A program made the translations under genes and the position numbers. From contig JBMOQH010000022.1 in assembly GCA_049322795.1 (NCBI GenBank), forward strand, positions 1 to 47,456: a DNA stretch of 47,456 bases. Direction: 5' to 3'. Shown here one piece after another: positions 24,951 through 33,894 of the stretch (the stretch's first letter is position 1; every line of letters starts with the position of its first letter). Source of the stretch: Immundisolibacter sp049322795. GTDB taxonomy: Bacteria; Pseudomonadota; Gammaproteobacteria; Immundisolibacterales; Immundisolibacteraceae. The notes beneath the pieces are model-generated. The model was not told the DNA's origin and made no database searches. It saw only the letters and a list, made by a program, of their open reading frames with translations.

Positions 24951-27414
24951 AGAGCACCCGTTTCCGATCGCCGGCTGGTGGAGTCGCGGTGAGCGGGTTT
25001 TCCGGCCACGGGTGTTTGGGATAGCGCCCGCGCATCTGCTTGCGGACTTCGGCATAGGCCCCGCGCCAGAAGCCGGCCAGGTCGGCCGTCACCGCCAGCG
25101 GCCGGCCCGCGGGCGAGAGCAGGTGCAGCAGCAGCGCCACGCGCCCGCTGGCCAGGCGCGGGGTGTCCTGCGCGCCTAACAGGTCCTGCAGGCGCACGGC
25201 GAGCACCGGCGCGTCGGCGGTGTAGTCGATGGCACGGGCGCGGCCGTTGACGGTCAGCTCGCGCGGCAATTCGGCGTCCAGGCGGCGGCTCTGCGCGTGG
25301 TCGAGTTGGGCCGCCAGCGCGGCGTGCAGCGGGCCGGTGGACAGATCGTCGAGACGCCGCACGCTGCCAAGAAACGGCCCCAGCCAGTCGGCAAGACGGG
25401 CATCGAGTGCCGCATCGCCCAGATCGGGCCAGGCGGCATCCGGCTCCAGGCCGCGCATCAGCGCCACGCGGGCGCGCAGCTGCCGGTCCGCCTCGCTCCA
25501 CGGCAGCGCGGTCACTCCACGACGGGCGATCGCGTCCAGCAATGCGCGGGCCACGGCGGCGGCGGAAGGTCTCGGCAGCGGCTCGTCGGCCAGCACCAGC
25601 GCGCCGAGTCGCCGTACCCGCCGCGCCTGCACGGCGCCGCTGTCGGCGTCGACACGTACTTCCTCGGCGGTCTCGATCCGCTCGCCAAGTGTGGTTTCGA
25701 GTTCGGTCTCATCGATGGCGGCGGCTAGGCGAATGCGCGCGTTGTCGCCCACGTCGTCGAGTTCCGCCACCACCAGAAACGGCGCCCCGGCGAGCGCGTC
25801 GGCTTCGTCGAGCACCGCGCCGCGGCCGTTGGCGAGGCGATAACTGCCGCGCCCGCGGCGCTGGGCGATGCGGTCCGGAAAGGCCAGCGCCAGCAGGGCG
25901 CCGGCGCTGGTGGCGGCCGTACCCGCCGGCCGGCGGCGCGCCAGGCGCTCGGCCAGGCGGCGCACGGCGTCGAAGGCGGCGCGGTCCACGTCGGCGCCGG
26001 CCCGGCCGGTGCGCAGGGCCGCGAGGCGCAGCTCGATGTCCACCGGCAGCGCCTGCCCCGGCGTGCGGCGCAGGATGTCGCGCTCGGCCAGCAGCGCCGC
26101 CAGCCGGCCGGCGTCCTCGCCTCCGCCGGCCAGCAGCAGGTGCGCCAGGCGCGGCGGCAGGCCAAGACCGGCCATCGCCCGGCCGTGGGCGGTGACCTTG
26201 TGGTCGTCGTCGAGCGCACCCAGCGCCTGCAACAGGGCGCGCGCCTGCTTGAGATGCGCGGTCGGGGGCGGCGTCAGCCAGGCAAGTTCCGTCGCGTCGC
26301 GCACGCCCCACAGCGCCAGTTCCAGCGCCAGCGGCGCGAGATCCGCCACGGCGATCTCGGGCGGCTCCTGCGCCGGCAGGCGGGCGTGGTCGGCCTCGCT
26401 CCACAGCCGATAGCACACGCCCGGTCCAAGGCGCCCGGCGCGGCCGGCCCGCTGCGCCGCGGCGGCCTGCGACACCGGCACCGTGACCAGGCCATCCATG
26501 CCGGTGCGCGGGTTGAAGCGCGTGTGGCGGCTGAGACCTGAGTCGATGACCGCGCCGATGCCGTCGATGGTGAGGCTGCTCTCGGCGATGCGCGTGGCGA
26601 GCACGATCTTGCGCGTGCCGGGCGGCGGCGCGGCGATGGCGGCATCCTGCGCCGCCGCATCGAGCCCGGCATACAGCGGGCAGACCTGCACGTCCGCCGG
26701 CAGGCCGTCGCGTTCCAGTCGCCAGGCGAGGCGGCGGATTTCCGGCGTGCCGGGCAGGAACACCAGCAGGCTGCCGGGTGCTTGCGCGAGTGCGCGGCGG
26801 ATGGCTCCATCGAGCCGGCCGTCGAGCGGCCCCTCGCCCGGCAGGTAACGCAGTTCTACCGGAAAGCCGCGCCCTTCGCTCACCACGCGCGGCGCGCCGC
26901 CCAGCAGCCCGGCCACCGCGGCGCCGTCGAGCGTGGCGCTCATCACCAGCAGCCGAAGATCCGGCCGCAGCAGCGCCTGCGCCTGCAAGGCCAATGCGAG
27001 GCCGAGGTCCGCGTGCAGGCTGCGTTCGTGGAACTCGTCGAAGATGACCAGCCCGTAGCCGGCCAGCGCCGGGTCGGCCTGCAGCAGGCGCGTCAGGATG
27101 CCCTCGGTGACCACCTCGATGCGCGTGGTGGCGCCGATGCGGCTGTCGAGGCGCGTGCGGTAGCCGACCGTGCCGCCCTCGGCCTCGCCCAGCACGTGCG
27201 CCATGCGCCGGGCGGCGGCGCGGGCGGCCAGACGCCGCGGTTCGAGCAGCAGGATTTTCTGGTCCGCCAGCCACGGCGCGGTGAGCAGGTCGAGCGGCAC
27301 GCGCGTGGTCTTGCCGGCGCCGGGCGGCGCCTCCAGCACCACCGCCGGATGGCCTTCGAGCGCGGCACGCAGCGCCGGCAAGGCGTCGTCGATGGGCAGG
27401 GCGGGGGCGGTCAT
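24949..27414 (-). CDS. hrpB: ATP-dependent helicase HrpB
   Basis: An 821-residue DEAH-box helicase. From ATG 27414: LEAPPGAGKTTRVP (Walker A, residues 32-37), LLEPRRLAARAAARRMA (Ia), VIFDEFHERSLHAD (DEFH box), VMSATLDG (III), VLATRIAESSLTIDG and AAAQRAGRAGRLGPGVCYRLW (VI). The C-terminus QMRGRYPKHPWPENP is the HrpB-specific end. Its role is not well defined; E. coli HrpB is non-essential. The frame remains open upstream to 27600, but the ATG at 27414 gives the family start. Its stop touches repeat copy 2. It diverges from the monooxygenase across about 209 nt. Confidence 0.95.
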   Translation of the reverse strand: MTAPALPIDDALPALRAALEGHPAVVLEAPPGAGKTTRVPLDLLTAPWLADQKILLLEPRRLAARAAARRMAHVLGEAEGGTVGYRTRLDSRIGATTRIEVVTEGILTRLLQADPALAGYGLVIFDEFHERSLHADLGLALALQAQALLRPDLRLLVMSATLDGAAVAGLLGGAPRVVSEGRGFPVELRYLPGEGPLDGRLDGAIRRALAQAPGSLLVFLPGTPEIRRLAWRLERDGLPADVQVCPLYAGLDAAAQDAAIAAPPPGTRKIVLATRIAESSLTIDGIGAVIDSGLSRHTRFNPRTGMDGLVTVPVSQAAAAQRAGRAGRLGPGVCYRLWSEADHARLPAQEPPEIAVADLAPLALELALWGVRDATELAWLTPPPTAHLKQARALLQALGALDDDHKVTAHGRAMAGLGLPPRLAHLLLAGGGEDAGRLAALLAERDILRRTPGQALPVDIELRLAALRTGRAGADVDRAAFDAVRRLAERLARRRPAGTAATSAGALLALAFPDRIAQRRGRGSYRLANGRGAVLDEADALAGAPFLVVAELDDVGDNARIRLAAAIDETELETTLGERIETAEEVRVDADSGAVQARRVRRLGALVLADEPLPRPSAAAVARALLDAIARRGVTALPWSEADRQLRARVALMRGLEPDAAWPDLGDAALDARLADWLGPFLGSVRRLDDLSTGPLHAALAAQLDHAQSRRLDAELPRELTVNGRARAIDYTADAPVLAVRLQDLLGAQDTPRLASGRVALLLHLLSPAGRPLAVTADLAGFWRGAYAEVRKQMRGRYPKHPWPENPLTATPPAGDRKRVL

Positions 27415-27623
27415 TCTTCGATTCAAGGTCTTGCAAAGCGCCCATCTTGGCTTTTTTCGAGATTCGACGCGCCGCTTGGGCGATTTGGTCGGGCATCCAA
27501 TCGGCCAGGGGGCTGGCCTCCTACACCGGTGGCATGGGCGATTGACACGGCACGGCCGCTCGCGCACATTGCCGAACGATCGATCAGGACCGATCGACAC
27601 CCCACGGAGCGAGGAGGAAGGTC

Positions 27624-28745
27624 ATGGATTACCTGCGTTATTACCTCAACTGCCTGCTGCCGCTGGCAGCCATTGCCGGCTTTGTGCTGGACGGGCAGTG
27701 GGTTTGGCTCGGCATCGCCACGCTGCTGCCGCTGATCGTCATCGACACCCTGTCGCCGCAGGACTACGCCCCGCGCAACATCACAAACGGCGCCCTGGCG
27801 GACGTGGTGATCTATGTGCAGATGGTGCTGGTGATCGCCACGTTCGTGGTCTTCGCCTGGCGCGCGCACGTCGGCTTCGACCCCGCGCTCGGCCCGGTGC
27901 AACCGTGGGTGGCCAGCGCGCTCAACCTGGTCTGGATCGGCCTGATCGCCAACGTCGGCGCGGCGCACGAACTGATGCACCGCCACAACACGCTGGCCGC
28001 GGTCATCGGCAAGCTTGGCTTCGGCATCATCGGCGCGCCCAACCGCGACATCTCGCACACGGTCACGCATCACCTGTACTTCGACACCGAGCGCGACTTC
28101 GACACCGCCCGCCGCGACGAGTCGGTGTACCGCTTCGTGCCGCGCTGCATCGTCGGCAACACGCGCGACGAGTGGGAATACGAGCGCCGCCGCCTGGCCG
28201 GCCAGGGTCACGGCCCGTGGCACTGGAAGAGCCAGATCATCCAGGGACAGCTGCTCACCGCGGCCGTGCTGGTGGTCATGTACTGGGCCGGCGGCGTGCC
28301 GGCGCTGCTGGTGCAGCTGGCGGCCATGGGCGGCGGACGCATCCTCGGCGAGGCGCTGAACTACCTGCAGCACTTCGGCCTGCTGCGCGTGCCGGGGCAG
28401 CCGATCGAGGACCGCCACACCTGGAATCACCTGTCGGCCGCCACGCGCATCCTGGGGCTCGAAATCACCAACCACGTCGAGCACCACCAGGACCCGGACC
28501 GGCCCTACTACGCGCTGACGCCGCGGCCGAATGGCCCGCAGATGCGCAACATCCTGCTGTGGGGCATCGCCGCGTTCTTCCCGCCGATCTGGAACCGCGT
28601 GATCCAGCCGCGCCTGAAGGACTGGGACCTGAACCACGCCAACGCCGACGAACGCGCCCTGGCGCGCGAGGCCAACCGCCGCGCCGGCTGGCCGGACTGG
28701 CTGGGCGAGGCACCGGCTGACGGTGGGGTCGCCCGCGCAGCCTGA
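27624..28745 (+). CDS. AlkB/XylM-type membrane di-iron monooxygenase
   Basis: A 373-residue integral membrane enzyme of the fatty-acid desaturase/AlkB superfamily, which hydroxylates alkanes or aromatic methyl groups. Histidine clusters: HELMH with His121 (115-121), HTVTHH (145-150), NYLQHFG (246-252) and NHVEHH (284-288). The middle box is HTVTHH rather than the EHxxGHH of classical AlkB, so it is a distinct branch; alkane hydroxylase is the safest call and XylM-like is possible. Several hydrophobic helices precede and separate the boxes. GGAGGAAGG lies before ATG 27624. No rubredoxin is adjacent. A strong terminator follows. Confidence 0.85.
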   Translation: MDYLRYYLNCLLPLAAIAGFVLDGQWVWLGIATLLPLIVIDTLSPQDYAPRNITNGALADVVIYVQMVLVIATFVVFAWRAHVGFDPALGPVQPWVASALNLVWIGLIANVGAAHELMHRHNTLAAVIGKLGFGIIGAPNRDISHTVTHHLYFDTERDFDTARRDESVYRFVPRCIVGNTRDEWEYERRRLAGQGHGPWHWKSQIIQGQLLTAAVLVVMYWAGGVPALLVQLAAMGGGRILGEALNYLQHFGLLRVPGQPIEDRHTWNHLSAATRILGLEITNHVEHHQDPDRPYYALTPRPNGPQMRNILLWGIAAFFPPIWNRVIQPRLKDWDLNHANADERALAREANRRAGWPDWLGEAPADGGVARAA

Positions 28746-28765
28746 GCGCAGGCTGCGACCACACC

Positions 28766-28804
28766 AAAACCGGCGCCATCCCTGGGGTGGCGCCGGTTTT
28801 TTTT
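28766..28804 (+). terminator. Rho-independent terminator after the AlkB-type gene
   Basis: AAAACCGGCGCCA at 28766-28778 pairs perfectly with TGGCGCCGGTTTT at 28788-28800 around a 9 nt loop, followed by a run of eight Ts (28797-28804). The leading As make it a candidate on both strands, serving the convergent restriction gene that ends at 28866. Confidence 0.93.
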
Positions 28805-28865
28805 GGCTTTCGATTTCATCCCGCGCCGGCCGGGCCGGCGCCCGCGCAGTGCGCCGCCGGTCAGC

Positions 28866-31637
28866 TCACGCCGTCTTGGCCCGACGCTTCGGCGCGGCGG
28901 CCGCCGGCAGCAGGCTGGTCAGGCGCTGGTACAGCTCGAACAGAAAGGCCACCCGCTCGGCATCGGACGCCCATGCCCGCTTGCCGCCGCTCGGCACGTA
29001 GGCCGCGTCCACCGCGCGGTCCAGCGCCTGATGCGCCTTGACCAGCGCCGGCGGCATGGAAAGCGGGTCGTAGAGGTCGGCCAGCGTGGCGTCCGGAAAG
29101 GCAGCGCGGGCATCCAGCACGCCCTGGGCGGCGGTGGCGATGGCCTCGCGCTGGACGTCGTTGGCGTCCACCGGCCAGGGAAAGTTGTTGTAGACGATTG
29201 TGTTGGAGTAGCGGAAGTCGCTTTTCAGCCGTCCACAAACCGTCCGAACCCAGGCCATGTGCATAGCGCTGGTGAGCGTCCCAAAGTTGTACGGAGATGC
29301 AGAAGGAACGAACTGCAACGTGTTGCTGCAAATGACCTCGCAGGACAGAAACGCAATGGGAACGTAGTTCCTACGCTCGGATGAAACCTCGGGGATGGCC
29401 AGATAGTCGGTGTCAGGCTGGGCAATCTGGCGGAACCGCGTAGGAAACTTGGCGTACTCCCGAGTGGAAGCGGCCTTGCTCGCCAAACGCTCCTGTCGAA
29501 CCGCCTCTACTCGCTTCATAACCTCGGGGAGCGTTTTTAGCGTTGTCGGGTCCGCATCCGGCAGCCACAGGCAGTAGCGTTCGATGCCATTGATGAAGTC
29601 GCCACCGCCCATATACCGGCGAACGAATGGTGCCGCCCCCGGCTCTTTTGCGAGCAGTTCGGCTCGTTCTTCTGGCGAGAGGATCAGGTGGCCGCCATCC
29701 GTTGGCTTGTTGCCCCAAGACATCTTCGGCACGTCGCAGAGGGGCACGCTGCGATTACCGACGATGACATCCGGCGCATCGACCAGATAAGGACTGATAT
29801 TTCTGGCCTCGATCACGCTGGGATCGGCCTTGGGGTGGTCGTAGTCGAAGATCAGCTTTTTTGCGACCTCGCCACGTCCAAACCCAACAATGACGCAATG
29901 CACGGCGGCTTGGCCGGGTGCTTCGTTGCTCCACTGAAAGGTGCGGTGCGCGAAGTGAATTCGTATACCTTTGGAGAGCAGCAGCGGCCACAACAGGCCA
30001 ACCTGTTCACCTTGCGTGATCGAGTTGGTTGAGACGAATGCGCACCTGATTCCGTGATTCGACCTTGTGTAGTCAGCCGCCTTGATGTGCCAGTTCGCAA
30101 CGAAGTCGATGACGCCTTGGGCGGTGACGTCGCGCATCACTTCAGCTTGGTCAGCCTTCTGTTCTGCGTTCTGGTAGTGATGGCCCAGAAACGGCGGATT
30201 CCCCAGCACATGGCTGCATTGCTGCGCGGGCACCACGTCGTTCCAGTCCATGCGCAGCGCGTTGCCGTGCACGATGTTGGCGGACCTGACCAGCGGAATG
30301 CGGACCACGGTGTGGCCGAAGGTCTGGCCCACGCGCAGGTTCATCTGGTGGTCCATGAGCCACATGGCCACCTGGGCGATCTGGGCGGGCCATTCCTCGA
30401 TCTCGATGCCGTGGAACTGGTCCACGTTTACCTGCACGTACTGGTCGATGGCGTCCAGCGAAAGCTGCTGGAGCTGCTGACCGTACAGGCGTTTGATCAC
30501 GTCCAGCTCCAGCAGGCGCAGCTCGCGGTAGCTGATGACCAGAAAGTTGCCGCAGCCGCAGGCCGGGTCGAGAAAATTCAGCGTGCCGAGCTTGTCGTGA
30601 AAGGCCTTGAGCCGGGCCGGCTGGCTCTGCACGCGCTCGAACTCGGCGCGCAGCTCGTCCATGAACAGCGGGCCGATCAGCTTCAGGATGTTCTTCTCGC
30701 TGGTGTAGTGCGCGCCGAGGTTGCGGCGCACTTTGGCATCCATGATTCCCTGGAACAGCGAGCCGAAGATGGCCGGGCTGATGGCGCCCCAGTCCAGCTC
30801 GCAGCAGCCGAGCAGGGTGTCGCGCATGGCGCGGTCGAAACTGGCCTGCGGCAGGAACTCGGCGAACAGCCGGCCGTTGACGTAGGGAAAGGCGGCGACC
30901 TGTTCGTCGAGGTTCTTCAGGCGCTTCTCGGGCGGGGTGTTGAGCGTCTGGAAGAGCTGGTTCAGGCGCGGCGCGAGGTCGGAGCCGTCCTCGCCGGTGC
31001 GGCTGCGGATGAAGTCCTCGAAGGCGCTGCGCGGCATGAATATGCCGGTGTCGTCGGCGAACAGGCAGAACAGGATGCGGACGAGAAACACCTCCAGCAC
31101 GTGCCCTTCGTAGCCGATCTGGCGCAGCGCGTCGTGCAGATCGGCCAGCCGCTCGGCGGCCCGGATGTTGACCGGGTCCTGCTCGCGGTAGGCGCGGGTT
31201 TCGTAGCCGGCGATGAAGCCGAACAGGGCGAGGCGCTTCGGCAGGTCGGTCAGCGGGAACTCGGCCTCATCGCCGGTATCGAGATTCCGAAGCCGGATGC
31301 GGGCGAAGTCCGACACGATGATGTAGCGCGGCAGCTCGCCGTCGCTGAGGCCCGGAAAGTAGTCCGTGGCCTGGGTGAACGCGGAATCGAGGTTCCTGCC
31401 CCGGCTCTTGTGCTCGGCGATGAGCATGCCCGGCCAGAACAGGTCGATGAAGCCTTGCGCGCCGCTGGCCTTCCTGACGTTGTGCTCGAAGCTCGCCAGC
31501 CGCCGCCGGTTGACGCCGAACACGTTGAAGAAGGCGTCCCAGAAGCTCTTGGCCTCGGCGTCCTCCGAGGATTCGCCCTCCCATTCCCGAACGAAGGCCA
31601 CTGCCCGGTCCCTGATCTCGTTCCACGACAGCGGCAT
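28866..31637 (-). CDS. MmeI-like (type IIL/IIG) restriction-modification enzyme
   Basis: A 923-residue single-chain enzyme that would both methylate and cut DNA. The N-terminal nuclease has Asp65-x9-Glu75-His-Lys77, the same spacing as the MmeI catalytic motif. The methylase has motif I LDPACGCGNF (356-365) and NPPF (480-483), typical of adenine-N6 methylation. The last third should hold the target-recognition domain. The gene is less GC-rich than its neighbours, lowest at about 29200-30100 (residues about 512-812), suggesting horizontal origin or exchange of the recognition part. No separate subunit or other defence gene is adjacent. A solitary DISARM methylase is less likely because the nuclease motif is present. 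Confidence 0.85.
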   Translation of the reverse strand: MPLSWNEIRDRAVAFVREWEGESSEDAEAKSFWDAFFNVFGVNRRRLASFEHNVRKASGAQGFIDLFWPGMLIAEHKSRGRNLDSAFTQATDYFPGLSDGELPRYIIVSDFARIRLRNLDTGDEAEFPLTDLPKRLALFGFIAGYETRAYREQDPVNIRAAERLADLHDALRQIGYEGHVLEVFLVRILFCLFADDTGIFMPRSAFEDFIRSRTGEDGSDLAPRLNQLFQTLNTPPEKRLKNLDEQVAAFPYVNGRLFAEFLPQASFDRAMRDTLLGCCELDWGAISPAIFGSLFQGIMDAKVRRNLGAHYTSEKNILKLIGPLFMDELRAEFERVQSQPARLKAFHDKLGTLNFLDPACGCGNFLVISYRELRLLELDVIKRLYGQQLQQLSLDAIDQYVQVNVDQFHGIEIEEWPAQIAQVAMWLMDHQMNLRVGQTFGHTVVRIPLVRSANIVHGNALRMDWNDVVPAQQCSHVLGNPPFLGHHYQNAEQKADQAEVMRDVTAQGVIDFVANWHIKAADYTRSNHGIRCAFVSTNSITQGEQVGLLWPLLLSKGIRIHFAHRTFQWSNEAPGQAAVHCVIVGFGRGEVAKKLIFDYDHPKADPSVIEARNISPYLVDAPDVIVGNRSVPLCDVPKMSWGNKPTDGGHLILSPEERAELLAKEPGAAPFVRRYMGGGDFINGIERYCLWLPDADPTTLKTLPEVMKRVEAVRQERLASKAASTREYAKFPTRFRQIAQPDTDYLAIPEVSSERRNYVPIAFLSCEVICSNTLQFVPSASPYNFGTLTSAMHMAWVRTVCGRLKSDFRYSNTIVYNNFPWPVDANDVQREAIATAAQGVLDARAAFPDATLADLYDPLSMPPALVKAHQALDRAVDAAYVPSGGKRAWASDAERVAFLFELYQRLTSLLPAAAAPKRRAKTA

Positions 31638-31951
31638 TCCACACTCCGGTGCGCTTGATGACGGTCTGAACCCGCGTCCGGCCGGGTCGCGTAAAGACGC
31701 GCGAGGCCGGTTCGGGCCCGGCGGCGCTGGATCACGCGCTGGCAGGTCGATCCGTGCACACGCCGTCCCTGGCGCGAGGCGCCCGTGGCCGTGTACGGAG
31801 GTTCATCGACGGCGCGATCGTCCGGTCGGGCGCGCCGGCAGTCAATGCCGGTTTGTTATGGGCGCCAGGTTGCCGCGGGCGCGGGGCGACCGGGCGGTGC
31901 TGGTCGTCCCGGTGTGCTTCGGCACGCGGCGCCGGCCGACTCCAGCCACCC
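31638..31951. other. 314-nt gap without a recognised gene
   Basis: GC-rich DNA between the restriction gene start and the fliK stop. Both strands were read for promoters, hairpins and short frames. I see no convincing coding frame, no terminator with a T-run and no five-hairpin repeat. It presumably holds the promoter of the restriction gene. Confidence 0.5.
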
Positions 31952-33358
31952 TCAGGCGTAGGCGTCCACCAGGCCGCGGCCGATCAGGCGCGCGGTCGGT
32001 GCCGGCAGGCCGTCGTCGAACGCGTCGCTGCGGTCGCTGCCCCAGCCGGACGGATTGCCCGAACCGGGCGTGTGCTGCTGGCGCGCCGCCTCGCCGTCGC
32101 CGGCGGGCTGGTGGAACACGTTCGCCTGCCCAAGCTGCAAGCCCTGCTGGGCCAGCAGGTCGCGCAGCTGCGGCAGGGACTGCTGCACGGCCGCCACGGT
32201 GCCGGCGTGCTGGGCGCTGAAGCTCAACTGCGCGCCGCCGTCGCCGACGCTCAGGCGCACCTCCACCGGCCCCAGCTCGCGCGGGTTCAGTTGCAGGCGC
32301 GCCTCGTGCAGGCCGTCGCGCACCAGCCACAACAGCCGCTCGCCAAGCTCCGGCCCGAACTGCGGGCTGCCGGGTGGCGCCGCGATGTTGAGTTCCGGCA
32401 GCGCGCGCGGACTGGTGTCCACCGGCGCGGTGGTGGGGGCTGTGGTGGGCGCGGCATTGCCGGTGGCCGCCATGAGCGCGGCCGTGCCCTGAGCCGCGAC
32501 ATCCGTCGCCGATGGGGTCGGTGCGCCGTTGCCGCCAAAGGATGGCACGCCGGCGTTTGCCGCTTCCGGGGCGCCCGCCTTGCCGTGGATCGTGATCTCC
32601 GGCGCGCGCGGCGCCACGGCATCTGCCTTGTCCGCCTCCGAAGTGGTGTCCGGCGTTTGGCTGGCGGTATCGCCAGCCGCCGACGCCTTGCCCAGCAGGC
32701 CCGATGCACGGGCGGCGGCCGGTCCGCTCGTCACCACCTCGCGCGCGTGGGCCGTGGCGGCGGTGACGGGATGCAGCTCTCGGCCTCGCGCGGCGTCCGT
32801 CGGCAGTCCCTGCGCGGTGGTGGCGTCGGGAGCGGGTTCATCTTCGGTGGTTCCGGGTTGCGCTTTGTGCGCCGCCGCAACGTCAACCGGCGGGGCCAGC
32901 GCTGGTTCGGCACTGTCCGCCGGGGTGTCCGGGCGCATGGGCGCAGGGTCGGGGTGGTTTGCCGCCCTGCGTCCGGCCGCGATGTCCTGCAGGGCGGCGG
33001 CGATCCCGGGTACTTCGGCGGGGACCGGTGCAGCAGCTTCCGTGGTCGACTCGGCCGGGTGGGTCGTCGCGGCGGCGGTCACCGCCGGGTCCAGCGGTTC
33101 CGCCGGGGCAACGCCGTTCGGCAATACGTTGTCCACCACGGCGGATTCAGGCCTTGTCGGGTCCACCGGTGCGGCGCCCGTCAGGTCCGGGGGCGGCGAG
33201 GACTTGCCGGCGGCCGGCGGCGATGCCTTGCCATCCGCCCCCGAGAGCGCCTGTCGCAGGGTGGCGGGAAAGGCGCCGTCCTCGCCCGCAGTGTCCGGCT
33301 GATCCTTGGCACCGGCACCGGCACTGGCACCGGGCTGAATGAGCGTGACTGTCTGCAC
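31952..33358 (-). CDS. fliK: Flagellar hook-length control protein FliK
   Basis: A 468-residue, very Ala/Pro/Thr-rich protein with low sequence complexity through about residue 330, as expected of the molecular ruler. The conserved Flg_hook C-terminal domain is clear: LVRDGLHEARLQLNPRELGPVEVRLSV and HAGTVAAVQQSLPQLRDLLAQQGLQL. It is exported through the flagellar type III apparatus and switches export specificity from hook to filament. The start is GTG 33358 with AGGAG nine nt upstream. It is the last gene of the fli block on this strand, 101 nt after fliJ, and a candidate sigma-54 site lies in that gap. Confidence 0.93.
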   Translation of the reverse strand: MQTVTLIQPGASAGAGAKDQPDTAGEDGAFPATLRQALSGADGKASPPAAGKSSPPPDLTGAAPVDPTRPESAVVDNVLPNGVAPAEPLDPAVTAAATTHPAESTTEAAAPVPAEVPGIAAALQDIAAGRRAANHPDPAPMRPDTPADSAEPALAPPVDVAAAHKAQPGTTEDEPAPDATTAQGLPTDAARGRELHPVTAATAHAREVVTSGPAAARASGLLGKASAAGDTASQTPDTTSEADKADAVAPRAPEITIHGKAGAPEAANAGVPSFGGNGAPTPSATDVAAQGTAALMAATGNAAPTTAPTTAPVDTSPRALPELNIAAPPGSPQFGPELGERLLWLVRDGLHEARLQLNPRELGPVEVRLSVGDGGAQLSFSAQHAGTVAAVQQSLPQLRDLLAQQGLQLGQANVFHQPAGDGEAARQQHTPGSGNPSGWGSDRSDAFDDGLPAPTARLIGRGLVDAYA

Positions 33359-33423
33359 GGTTGGGATCTCCTGAAATCGTGGGCTCGGAGGGCGTTGGCG
33401 CTGTTTCGGGTGGCTGTATCCAA

Positions 33424-33439
33424 AGCACGCGGCGGGCCA
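33424..33439 (-). promoter_or_regulatory. Candidate sigma-54 promoter before fliK
   Basis: On the minus strand TGGCCC-N5-GTGCT, with GG and GC separated by exactly 10 nt, compared with the consensus TGGCAC-N5-TTGCW. It lies 66 nt before the fliK start in the fliJ-fliK gap, allowing fliK to be expressed separately under FleQ/FleR-type control. Confidence 0.45.
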
Positions 33440-33459
33440 GCTTTCCTGTCGATGTCTCC

Positions 33460-33894
33460 CTACGGCTTGCCGGCCCCCGCGCGGGCGTTGACCCAGTCGT
33501 CGAGCGCCCGCTGTTCGCGCCGTTCCGCCGTGCGCTGCGCCTGCGTCTGGTAGCGCTCGATCAGCCGGCGCAGGCCCTCGCTGCGCCGGTGCTGGCGCTG
33601 CACACCCTCACGCGCCTGCACGCAGGCCTGTTCGGCGGATTCGATGACCCGTTCCTGCGCCAGCGCGAGCTGTTCCAGGCGCGCCACGAACTGCTGGTGC
33701 TCGCGCAGCATCGCGACGCCCACGGCGCCGGTTTGCGCGCGCTGGCGGTATTCGCCGGCGTAGCGGCGCAGGTCGTCGAGCCGCGCCTGCTGGGCCGTGC
33801 GCTCGGCCTCGCAGGCGGCCAGGCGATGACGCGCCTGGCGCTCGATCTCCAGGAGGCGGCCGAGAATCGGCCTCAGGCGCGCGGCGCGCGTCAC
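33460..33894 (-). CDS. fliJ: Flagellar export chaperone/ATPase-associated protein FliJ
   Basis: A 144-residue, highly charged, Arg/Gln/Glu-rich, predicted coiled coil throughout (RLRPILGRLLEIERQARHRLAACEAERTAQQ at the start). This matches FliJ, which binds the FliI hexamer centre and helps couple export to the proton gradient. The order fliI-fliJ and the GTGA overlap of its GTG start (33894) with the fliI stop support the call. Sequence identity to known FliJ is weak, as is usual. Confidence 0.88.
   Translation of the reverse strand: MTRAARLRPILGRLLEIERQARHRLAACEAERTAQQARLDDLRRYAGEYRQRAQTGAVGVAMLREHQQFVARLEQLALAQERVIESAEQACVQAREGVQRQHRRSEGLRRLIERYQTQAQRTAERREQRALDDWVNARAGAGKP

Noticed and set aside
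28866..31637. DISARM methylase DrmMI
   Set aside because: An N-terminal D-x9-E-x-K nuclease motif is present and no drmA/drmB genes are nearby; MmeI-like is the better call.
31638..31951. Small RNA or small gene in the gap before fliK
   Set aside because: No terminator, promoter pair or plausible frame could be supported.
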